A stretch of DNA of 64,000 nucleotides from Narthecium ossifragum (lineage: Eukaryota > Streptophyta > Magnoliopsida > Dioscoreales > Nartheciaceae). Position numbers and translations under genes: made by a program. A model generated the notes under the pieces. That model had not been told where the DNA came from. It did not search any database and saw only the letters and a list, made by a program, of their open reading frames with translations. Shown here piece after piece: positions 47,104 through 57,650 of this stretch; positions within the stretch are counted from its first letter, which is position 1, and the number at the start of each line of letters is the position of its first letter. The DNA lies in NCBI GenBank assembly GCA_963920575.1, contig OY986965.1, forward strand, positions 25,771,342 to 25,835,341, given 5' to 3'.

Positions 47104-47635
47104 TCACTCTCTCCTCTATGTTGTGTGCTTCCACGCTATCCATCACTCTCTTTTTCTATCTCTAGGGAGAGGGGGAGATGGAGGGAATGCAGGAAGAGGG
47201 TGGTGGGTTCATGGAACTGTTGGAATATATCTGAGGACCTTCTTGGGATTCGAAGGGATGATGGGTTGGAAAGAGGGGAGGAGGGGCGTGGGTTCCATTC
47301 TTTGGTCGTCGGGCGTCGACTACTTGCTCTTTTTCGTCTCCGGCTGCCTCGCATATGCTGTGCTTTGGTGCCGGCGCCGGCGCCGGCGGTGGTGAGGAAT
47401 GACAAAACCATAACCTCTACGCTGTTTTAAATGGTGGGAATCGAGGTCACGTGAGCAACACGTGATGTGTGACCGTTGGCTTGGTGGATGGCGTCAAAGA
47501 CGGAGGGCAACGACACGTGACAGTACTGTGGACAGCGTCAGCGGATTGCCTTTTAATTTAAATTGGTTAAATTAAAAATATAGGACTTTAAACGTTATTT
47601 TCATGAAAATATAAAGTACTAATAGATAATTTCCC

Positions 47636-48109
47636 GAAAATTTTACTGAAACTACATTTACTAACACAAAAATAACCCTAAAATCTATTACAGATCCTGA
47701 AAATACCAAATAACAGCCGCCAGATGGTGAATCGGCGGCTGAGATCAAGTCACCTCAGAAACAAGGACGCAAGGCTTTTAATGCTCTAATTAGAACTGTA
47801 CTCGGTCAGGAGTCCGGAGTATAGAGTGCGGTCGAATTAGCAATACAACATAAACCCATGGTCATGGCCACATAAGCCATGTGTAATATATATGGTTAAA
47901 AAAATCATGTACACAAACCTTTATGGTTTCTTTCTAATAAATAGTTCTTGCGTATTTTAAAAGGCATATTTATGTTTTACTGAAGGGAGGCTGGTCTTGA
48001 ACCCTACGATAAACCCCATCACCGCTCCGTCCCTCCCTCTCCTCTCCTCCCCTTCCCTCCCATGGCGGAACCCGTCCTCTCTCTTAAAGCGTCACTCTGT
48101 CAACCAACT

Positions 48110-48143
<34 letters not shown>

Positions 48144-48200
48144 CTGAGAGGGACTAGTCTTGAACCCTACGTTTAACCGATCACCCCCACTTCAAGAAAG
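47636..48200 (+). promoter_or_regulatory. Upstream region and leader of NUFIP-like gene
   Basis: A sequence of about 30 bp is duplicated: GGTCTTGAACCCTACGATAA (from 47993) and AGTCTTGAACCCTACGTTTA (from 48156). A 30-bp AG run (48111-48140) lies 60 bp before the ATG, probably in the 5' UTR. The first copy is followed by CCATGGCGGAA, which opens no long frame. Confidence 0.45.
48111..48140 (+). repeat. (AG)n microsatellite in the leader
   Basis: A perfect AG run of 30 bp lies 60 bp upstream of the NUFIP-like start codon. GA/CT tracts are common in plant leaders and can affect expression. Confidence 0.95.
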
Positions 48201-51200
48201 ATGCGTCCTTTCTTCCCTTCTCAAACGAACCAGGGGCGAGCGCAAGGGGGGCACAACCAGCCTCCACAGCAGGTAAACTTTCTTGGGTTCTTGAGTAACC
48301 TTGTGTTCTCTCTCTCAGCTGCCGATTCTGTTCAGGTCTTTGGGTAAATTTTTATTTGCTTGATGATAACAGGGAATCCTACTCAATCCTCCTCAGTTCC
48401 CCTATGCACGGCAAAGCCCATCAAACTTCAATACTTCTGCCCGAACCTTTCCTAATGGTCCAAATCACCAGTTCTCCGTGACCCCCATGCCCGGTTACAA
48501 TAACCAGAATACCCATTTGAACAATTCGCTAGCAAACAACCCAGGTGTTGTAAATCACGCGAACTCGATGCCTCTGCCTTGTTTTCCGAATGGCCCAAAT
48601 GCCCCACTTATGATTCAAAGCAGTCATGTCGGGATTACTCCCCAACAGGCCAACCTTTGTTTGCAAAGCCAGGGGGTGCCGTTTGGTAACGTGCCACAGT
48701 TATTGGGGCAGAATAATTTGCAGAATTTGATCCAGGCTCAAAACCTCGTCGCCCTTATGCAGCAAAGCGGTCTTCTCACGACACATAATTTCCATCAAAA
48801 TGTCAACCAAATTGCAAGCTTGGCAAGTGGGCAGATGTGTATGCAGAACCAGATGTTGCTTGGGAATCAAACCATGCCTGCAAATTCTTATAATCTGGGC
48901 TTGTTGGGGAATTCACAAATGAGTATGATCAACTCAAATTCAAATCTCCATGCCAGTGGTCTATCTATGGAGGCAGTACAATGCAAGAACCAAAATTCTG
49001 GTGTCTTTATGACACCTAATACGATGGGCCAGCATCCCATGGAGGAATCATTTACCACTACTCAGAGAGCACAACCATCACTCTTCCCAGGTTCGGGACA
49101 AACACATCGAACCCAGAATACCGTGCAGCATAGTGGACATCGGTGGCCCCAGGTAGCAAATTCTATTTTCACTCTAAGGCATGCTAAATGCCAGGGCTAA
49201 ATAAGAGATAGGATATCCATCTGGAATGATCAAAGTATGTAACTAAAATACCTGTTTACTTCTCATTAGATTACCATTGTATGGATATGATTTAAAGGTC
49301 TGATGACTTCTTCATTCACAGATGCATGTGATTTGAAATTCTCTCATCGTGATGATTTTGTAGTCGTTATCTGCTGTTAATGCATTAACTACTAGCTTTT
49401 GCCGGAAGATAACTTCTTAACGCATTGTCATCATAACAATTGCCTTTAAGAAAAATGAGCAGAATTCTGTGGTATTTGAAGGTTTTGTGAGTGGGGCCAG
49501 TATGAACATCCTACCAAGTTCTATTGAAACTTTTTCAGGGATGCTCTACATACTTAAGTGTGCAAAGTATTATGCAGATCCTATCTTTTGTTGCCACTTG
49601 GTTGATATATGATTATCTCCATTGATACTTATTTGTATTGTGAATTAGATACCTGTCAAATTGGATAGTGATCTTTCTACCTATGTGCCCTTTCACATTA
49701 TTTTCTGAAACTAATGTGGCACATGCATGGATTGTTGTGCCTGTTGGTCAGTCCGTGTGCACGCAGTGTGCCAGTAATCACTGGTACGATACGAATACTC
49801 AACACGGGCTGTGTGCCCAGTAAATTTCCCTCTTGAAGAGGTCTGTGCCATTGGCAGGGGGTCTGTGTTGAGTGTCGGCATGATACGTGCCCATCGGTAT
49901 GTATTTTACTGGCAAAAGATCTGCACGACACGTGACACTGGCACGGGAATTTCTTAGGCAAATGGACTTTTGGACAATGCTGTGACGTGTACCATGGAGT
50001 ATTACTGAAGCTTTAAAATATTTTTTGCCTCATAGGATGCATTTATATTGGCAACAACTTCTTAGTTAAGGAAGTTTCTACTTGGTAATTGATAATTTAG
50101 AAGCTTATCATAGAGGTTATGGTGTCTGTACTGATGTGGTTTTCTCCAAGACTACAATCTAATACAAATCTCCTTCTGGATAACAATCTAATATCTCTTT
50201 GAAGGCACAAAACTTGGATCTTTATCCTTTAGATAATTTCATTGGTATGAATATCGGCTATATATCAACTTTTAGTCGAACATCCTACAACTTTGCTATA
50301 AGTATGAACTTTTGTCTTGGTTTCAAATACTTAGCTTTTGAGGAGTCTGAAACCAGCATATGAGGTACACAAAATTTTGTATCTAATGTTGCGAAGTCAC
50401 TTCTAAACTTAGTTAAAACTTCTTTCATACATGTAATCTTATACAGATCCCAAAATGACTGAGTAAAAATGCCCGTCCTTTGTAAGTACAAAAGTATTTG
50501 CTTAGTCCACCTTCAATTATCTATTCAACCTTCGGATATTTTGCAAACAAACATAGGCTGGATGTAATATTCATTGTGAAAGTTGGTATTAAACAATGAG
50601 TGCTTGCCAAATTTTTGGCTATTGTGTCCATCTGTCCATGCATCTGCCATCATTCTATAAACCTGCTAAGTAGCATCTTGTGATTTTTTTTAAAGTCGTG
50701 GTTATTGTAGTGGACAAATTTAATGGCGGCAAATGATGCAACAAAATTTTACTTGAATCCTACGTTTGAGCTGCTTGCATTTGACATTCTACACCTTTTG
50801 TTTTTGCCTTATTTATTTTTATTTTTTTAATGAGTCTACTATGAAGTCCTCTACGTATGATGCCTAATAGCTACCTTCCTTACATTTTCTTCTGAATAGC
50901 TTGTATGTGTTGGTTTTTTTTGCTCCAGGCACATCATACAAAAGATGGTAGAAATAACGTGGATTCTAAAAGTCAGATGAGAAATAACCCAAGTAGAAAT
51001 TTTCATGGATCAGGGGAAAAAGGGTCACCGCACATGAGGCATAGGTATCTGTGGCTCTTGCTTGATCCTCTTGTATTAGTCATGTTAGCTTGAACCTGCT
51101 CACAAGTTTTGCAGATTCCAGAAACATCAAAATCATGATGCAGAAAATGCCAATGGAAGCATCAAACCATTCACTAGAAATGGGGAGCCAGGTCGTAGTA

Positions 51201-54200
51201 AATGAACCATCTCATTTTATTCCACCCCGTATTAGCATCTTCTTGTTTTTATGTAGTGAATCCTTTTCTGGTGTCGTATGACTATAGCATAATGCTATGA
51301 ACACAGCAAATCCTACATCTCATTATCCTGCTCATTTAATTATAAATGAATAGCAGCTTTATCATGTCAAATAGTGTTAAGGTTGGGATAGACAAGGAAA
51401 TTCTAAAGGCATGGTCTTATGTGCTCTCACTGAAAATGTTCTGAGCTGCTTAATTGGCTCGTTAAGAAAGTAGGGCAATGTGTTGGAATGAAGAGCAGGG
51501 AACTGTTAGCACTGTCTTTGGTAGTTAAGAGTGGGCTCTGGCTGTCTAAAAGCACCTCGATCATCGTAGAGTGTGTATTATGATTTATCAACGTGATGCT
51601 AGGCGTCCAATGCTCTTAAAGGGCATATCTTGTTGTTTTCATGCCTTTATTTTTTAAGGAGCTATTGGAATGATCTCTTTTGAGAGCTCTAGGCCACATT
51701 ATGCTCATCGCAATCAAGCTTCTATGTCTATTGGGATGTTGGTGCATGGCATGGACACGTGGTCTTAGGCTATTTAGGCTATAAACTCAACACCAGAATG
51801 TTTAACTACTTATGTTATAACTTAAATTTAATGTTTAAGGTCTTAGAATATGCTAAATGTTGCTCCATCAAGTTATTGAATGTATTGTTAGAATCTAGTT
51901 TTCTATTTTGTGTTCGTTTCAGGACATCAAAACTGGAGAGAAAGAAAAGTACAGGCTATGAAGCTTCCTAAAGAGGTTCCACCTGAAAGAAAAAGGTTAG
52001 AATCTGCTGATTATGGCTAAGTGACCTTAGTGGAAAGCCTTGCGACATTTTTTTTCACTTCATGCATAGCAATTTTGTTTGGACCGAACCTTGTATTCTT
52101 AATTGGACTGATAAAGATCATGTACCTAGGAGAATGAAGGAGTTGTTCTTAACTTCTACATGGACCTAACTCTGATGGCTCATGATACTCGGTGGTTTAA
52201 AGGCTTAGTCTCCGCCTCTTGCTTGTTGCCACTCTGCCTCTACTACATTCCTCTGCCTTGCTGTTTGGATCTACCAATTAGTTGTGGGTGGATGACCCAC
52301 CACCTCAATGTTGTCTATCCTCACCCCTCAAATTCACGACAAACTTCTATACTATCCATCTACATCATTCACATTAGAGGGTTTTAGGGCAGTGTTACTC
52401 AAATGGTGTTTCTAAGCAGAATATGGATGGCCAAGCCGTTAAAGGCACCCCACCCATGCATGTCTGCCTTCACCTTTGGTGAAGGGTCATGGTCTGGGCA
52501 ATTCCTACTGAGAACTGCCTAACTTTTCAGGTGCTCATACAATCTTTTAGGTCTTTTAGTTAACCTTTTAGGTGGTTCGTAACCCTGGGTGGTTCGGCAA
52601 AGTAATTTTTACATCATTCACATGGTTTAGGTGAAGTTCTGTTCATAGGTAAATTTTGTGTGATACATGTAGCATATTATGAAGGTACTCCAGGAGCTCT
52701 AATGTTCTTACTATCGGCCGCTCTCAATTAGCGCCTAGACACTTTTCACATGAATCTTTAGCCTGTATATTGCATGACACAGTTCCTACAGTCCCATTGG
52801 ACGTATCAATAGTCCGATGCCAAGACATGTCTTTACTGTAGATGACTTAATATTTCTCTCGGAAATATGCTCCTTAATATAGTGGATGCTTTTCTAGTCG
52901 TGAATTGCAATATAGGGGAAATTGTCGTTTAGTCTGTTTGGGAGGAGTTGTTTGCTATTTAGTCTTGTTGAAAATTTTTAAGGCATTTAGTCTTTTTTGT
53001 GGACAGCTGTATTTTTTTATCTCTAAAATACCCTTTATGCATTTTTTTAATGGAAGATGGATGGATAGTTTTTGAATTAGTTGGTTGGCATTAATTGGAG
53101 TGGTTGGGAATACATACACCTATTCTCAATACAGAAAAGGCATGCATGCATCCACTTATGGCTGGATGCACGCATTAATGTGGACATTAACAGTAAAAAA
53201 GAAAATATTAAAAAATAAAAAAAACCAGAAAATAGGAAAATATGTCAGAAAAATGGTAGAAAAGTAGAAAAAATACCGTAAAATATAAAAAAAAATTGGG
53301 AATTGTTTTTTGGGGCAGCCATTAACGGCAAAAAAGGAAAATACTGAAAAGTAGGAAAAATTACCGTAAAATAGAAAAATGTGGGAAAATAGGAAAAATG
53401 ATAAAAAAAAAAGTAGGAAAAATACCGGAAAATAGAAAAATATTCTGGAAATTTTTTTTGAAAGTAACTACTAAATATTGAAAAGTGATTACCAAATATT
53501 GGAAAGTGACTAGAAATATTTGGTAGTTACTTTTCAATGCTCGTAGTTACTTTTCTAATATTTGGTAGTTATTTTCTCATTTTGGTAGTTACTTTTCAAT
53601 ATTTGGTAGTTACTTGTCAATATTTGGTAGTTACTTTGTAATATTTGGTAGTTACTTTCTCAATATTTGGTAGTTACTTTCTCAATATTTGGTAGTTACT
53701 TTAATATTTTCTCCATTTTGGTACTTACTTCTAATATTTGGTAGTTACTCCTCAATATTTGGTAGTTACTTTCCAATATTTGGTAGTTACTTCCATTATT
53801 TTGTAGTTACTTTAAAATATTTGGTAGTTACTTTCGCAATATTTGGTAGTTACTTTTCCATTTTGGTAGTTACTTTCGCAATATTTGATAGTTACTTTTC
53901 CATTTTGGTAGTTACTTCCCAATATTTGGTAGTTATTTTCCCAATATTTCGTAGTTACTTTATAATTTTCTCCATTTTGGTAGTTACTTCCCATATTTGG
54001 TAGTTACTTCCTAATATTTGGTAGTTACTTCCATTATTTTATAGTTACTTTTCAACATTTGTAGTCACTTTCCAATATTTGGTAATCACTTTCCAATATT
54101 TAGTAGTTACTTTAAAAAAAAATTCCAGAATATTTTTCTATTTTCCGGTATTTTTTTTCTACTTTTCTATCATTTTTCCTATTTTTTCACATATTTTTCT

Positions 54201-56382
54201 ATTTTACAGTAATTTTTCCTACTTTTCAGTATTTTCTTTTTTTTCCGTTAATGGCTGCCCCAAAAAAAAATTTCCAAATTTTTTTTATATTTTTCGGTAT
54301 TTTGTTCTACTTTTCTACCATTTTTCCTATTTTTCCGACATATTTTCTTATTTTCTTATATTTTTCTCTATTTTTTAGTATTTTTTTTTTACTGTTAATG
54401 TCCACATTAATGCATGCATCCAGCCATAAAATGGATGCATGCATGCCTTTTCTGTATTGGAAATAGGTGTATGTATTGTCAACCACTCCAATTAATGCCA
54501 ATCAACTAATTCAAAAACTATCCATCCATCTCCCATTTAAAAAAATGCATAAAGGGTATTTTAGAGATAAAAAAGTACAGCTGTCCACAAAAGAGACTAA
54601 ATGCCTTAAAATTTTTCAAAAAGACTAAATAGCAAACAACTCCTCCCAAACAGACTAAACGCCACACGTTACAAGTTAAAGGAGCTTCAATTATTTAAAC
54701 TTTCACCTTAATGTTATTAAGTATGCAAGTTGGTAATGCATCTATGTATATGTCCATGTCATGTAATTGTATTGAGCATGATGTGAGAAAAAGCACTTTC
54801 TTGTTCGCACAAGTCTCATGAAGTATCTGCATCTAGAATACGAGGCACCTTCACTTATGTCTTTTAAAATTAGTTCTAATTTTTATGCTAGTTACATGAA
54901 ACATTGATTCACATTTAACCTCAAGCAGTAGTTTGAGGTCTAAATTTGGTATGGTTTGTATTGGTTTACCAATCCCGTACGTTTGGCACCCAACTAAACG
55001 AGTAAGGGATAGGATTCGTTGTTTATGATAACAATCTCTGGGGAATCGAAGAGGGTTGTAGACACAGGTTAGGGCAGTCTGACCCACTGGCGTGAAATCC
55101 CTAACAAGGTGGGACTAAGTTGTAGTTGGTCATGGGAGTAGAATACATACTGTGATGTGGATGTTGGTGTGGCTAGAAATTCTATTGATGCAAGCATCGC
55201 GAGTGTTTAGTTGTGGAAAGTTTACTACCTTTTAAGTTGCAGACTACCAAATGCAAATATAGTCCCAATTATATTACCATTAATTTATACGACATTAGCA
55301 TCTACATCTCAGTGAGTATTCCGTTTGTGCAAGCTTCTAGCATCTTAGTTTACTCCCTTGATATTTTCTTACCGTATATGTTTGTTGAAGGACTTTGACT
55401 ATAAGCTACACGGAGAAAGAAATCCAGCAATGGCGTGATGCACGCAAGAAGAATTTTCCATCCAGAGCTAACCTCGAGAAGGTTGGTATCACTGCCTGTA
55501 ATACACATGCACAAATCATAAGCAATTATATTTACCTTAATGTTTCTTTATTCAGAAGTTGGCTGAATTTGGTGGAAGTAGTGAGGACACTGATGGAGTT
55601 GTGAAACTACGCCGCCAGGTATATCAATCCATTTTGTTGCTTTGCAATATGGAAGATATCTTTTATTTTGTATCATCCAAAAGAATTGCTTATGTGACAG
55701 TTCTTTTTCCTTTTGTTTGGATGGCTTGTTATGCTTGCAGCAACTGAAAGAGATCTTAGCCAAACAAGCAGAGTTGGGTGTCGAAGTTGCTGAAATACCA
55801 CTTGACTATTTCTCAGAACCTGAAAGCCAAGCCTTTGGCGGGGAAAATAAGAGGAGAAATTGGAAGAATGAACGGAAGGAAAGGGGGCCAAATGGAAGAT
55901 TCGGAAACAATTCTGGTAAGAGGGGAAGGGGAAGGCAAAGCAACCAGCGGCAAGCCAAAAAACAGAAGGTAGAGAATCATAAAACTCTGAAGCCCATACA
56001 AAACAAGAGGGAACCAACTCTTTTGCAGAAGCTTCTGAGGAATGAAATAAAGAGAGATAAGAGCAGGTTGCTGCAAGTTTTTAGGTTCATGGTCTTGAAT
56101 TCTTTCTTTGAACAGTGGCCTGATAAACCATTGGAGTACCCAAAGGTAACAGTTAAGGACGCAGATTGCGACAGCGAGACAACTGGAGAAAAGAATTCAT
56201 GTCTGAATGAGGTCGGCATCGCTCCATCTGAAAATGGGAGGGTTATGGTTGATGAGGGTTTGGGTCCAAATGAACCCAGCATAGCTGCTGTCTTAGAATA
56301 TGAATCCAGTGAGGATGACAACGATGATGAGACGGTCGGAGAGCATGTTTGCAACAAGGAGGAAGGGGAAGTCACTGAATAA
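48201..56382 (+). CDS. NUFIP: NUFIP1-like protein (snoRNP assembly factor), eight exons
   Basis: NUFIP binds RNA and the 15.5K/SNU13 protein and brings box C/D snoRNPs to the R2TP chaperone complex in the nucleus. Exons: 48201-48272, 48373-49152, 50929-51044, 51115-51191, 51923-51995, 55391-55481, 55556-55618, 55741-56382; they join in frame to 637 aa. The N-terminal half is N/Q/P-rich (NLQNLIQAQNLVALMQQ). The conserved NUFIP domain spans exons 6-8: SYTEKEIQQWRDARKKNFPS and RANLEK, then KLRRQQLKEILAKQAELG and EVAEIPLDYFSEPE. After it come basic stretches (GKRGRGRQSNQRQAKKQK) and LLQKLLRNEIKRDKSRLLQV, the C-terminal PEP-type helix, then an acidic tail ending at TAA 56380-56382. Intron 5 (3.4 kb) contains the 52926-54661 inverted-repeat element. 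Confidence 0.85.
52926..54661. mobile_element. Large inverted-repeat element in NUFIP intron 5
   Basis: The arms of about 540 bp (52926-53460 and 54113-54661) are inverted copies. Tips are CGTTTAGTCTGTTTGGGAGG and CCTCCCAAACAGACTAAACG. Inner shared landmarks are GGCATGCATGCATCC/GGATGCATGCATGCC and GGGGCAGCCATTAACGG/CCGTTAATGGCTGCCCC. The spacer is a minisatellite. No protein was recognised. Target-site duplications could not be fixed, so the class is open (foldback or non-autonomous DNA transposon). Confidence 0.75.
53461..54112. repeat. Minisatellite of TTTGGTAGTTACTT units
   Basis: Roughly 30 copies of a 19-24 bp unit, typically CAATATTTGGTAGTTACTTT, fill the spacer of the inverted-repeat element. 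The first two or three copies (about 53463-53520) are in the opposite orientation, so the mirror point of the element lies near 53520. It is not a CRISPR array: there are no unique spacers. Confidence 0.9.
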
Positions 56383-56500
56383 GAGGCAAATACCCTGTTC
56401 CTTGTTAGTTTTGTAGTTTGAACTTGTTTGCCCTTCTATTTTGATCCAAAACATAGATTTCAGTTGGTTTCCCAGGTTTTTTGTGGAAGCCTGTAATTTT

Positions 56501-56700
56501 NNNNNNNNNNNNNNNNNNNNNNNNNNNNNNNNNNNNNNNNNNNNNNNNNNNNNNNNNNNNNNNNNNNNNNNNNNNNNNNNNNNNNNNNNNNNNNNNNNNN
56601 NNNNNNNNNNNNNNNNNNNNNNNNNNNNNNNNNNNNNNNNNNNNNNNNNNNNNNNNNNNNNNNNNNNNNNNNNNNNNNNNNNNNNNNNNNNNNNNNNNNN
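56501..56700. other. Assembly gap of 200 N
   Basis: There are exactly 200 N, identical in size to the first gap. It lies immediately before a tandem array, which probably caused the break in assembly. Confidence 0.95.
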
Positions 56701-57210
56701 CATCCAAAATAGCATTATTTTAATAATAATAATATCATAATGTAATAAAATATTAACATAAGTGGGTCCCACGTGTCACGTCATGATTGGTCCACGTCAT
56801 CCAAAATAGCATTATTTTAATAATAATATCATAATGTAATAAAATATTAACATAAGTCGGTCCCACGTGTCACATCGTGATTGGTCCATGTCATCCAAAT
56901 AGTATTATTTTAATATTAATAATATCATACTGTAATAAAAAAATATTAATATAAGTGGGTACACATGCCACGTGTCACATCGTGATTGGTCCATGTCATC
57001 CAAAATAGTATTATTTTAATATTAATAATATCATACTGTAATAAAAATATTAATATAAGTGGGTCACACATGTCACGTGTTACATCGTGATTGATCTACA
57101 TCATCCAAAATAGTATTATTTTAATATTAATAACATCGTACTGTAATAAAAATATTAATATAAATGGGTCCCACATGCCACGTATCACCTCGTGATTGGT
57201 CCACATTAAT
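56701..57210. repeat. Tandem array of about 100-bp units
   Basis: Five units begin CATCCAAAATAGYATTATT at about 56701, 56799, 56892, 56998 and 57105. Each contains ATAAGTGGGTCCCAC, the CACGTGTCAC motif and GTGATTGGTCCA. The array likely continues into the N gap. After it, ACTTCTCAGTAACCAAACATGCC (about 57340) resembles a Tourist-type terminal repeat, so the array may be the inside of such an element. Confidence 0.85.
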
Positions 57211-57500
57211 TTAATAATTTAACCATATCTCCACTTCAAACACCAACCAAACACCAGAACTTAGAAAATCCCAGAAAGTCACTCCCCAGAAAATCACTCC
57301 AATGAATTCACTCTCCAAAAGTCACTCCACTTCAGCTCACTTCTCAGTAACCAAACATGCCATATTAGAACAACATCATTTGAGGGTAGTATAGTAATTT
57401 AGGTCATGGTATAGACTTTGAAAACTGGGTTTATTTATCCAGGATAAATTTATCCCCGTCTAACCCCATTAGCTAACCTCAATCTTGTTTGGGGATAAAT

Positions 57501-57556
57501 GTGTGTGTGTGTGTGTGTGTGTGTGGGGGGGGTGGGGGTGGGGGGGGGGGGGGGGG
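57501..57556. repeat. (GT)n followed by a G run
   Basis: A GT run of 24 bp passes into about 32 bp of nearly pure G, about 95 bp before the HSDH-like start codon. The G run could form a G-quadruplex; its length may be unreliable in the assembly. Confidence 0.9.
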
Positions 57557-57650
57557 TTAAGGGGGGATAACCCCACACCAAAGCCGCTTCGTTTCTAAGA
57601 AACCAGTCGTAGAGAAGAATCGAAGGAGATCAAAGACAACGAACGTGGAT

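Larger units (their letters stand above)
46030..47635. mobile_element. TIR element carrying rearranged LRR-RLK pieces (Pack-MULE-like)
   Basis: The left arm (about 46030-46290) and right arm (about 47425-47635) are inverted copies. The tips GGGAAAATTACTTATTAGTA and TACTAATAGATAATTTCCC match, and both arms carry ACGTGACAGTA/TACTGTCACGT and CTTTGACGGAGGG-like segments. The flanks AAAATTTTTA (left) and GAAAATTTTA (right) resemble an imperfect 9-10 bp duplication. The inside holds two LRR receptor-kinase fragments on the minus strand and no transposase. The size, long arms and captured gene pieces fit a Pack-MULE. Confidence 0.62.

Noticed and set aside
53461..54112. CRISPR-like regular repeats
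   Set aside because: Units are contiguous without unique spacers, in a plant intron; it is a minisatellite.
56293..56772. Open frames crossing the second gap
   Set aside because: Same artefact of N translation.
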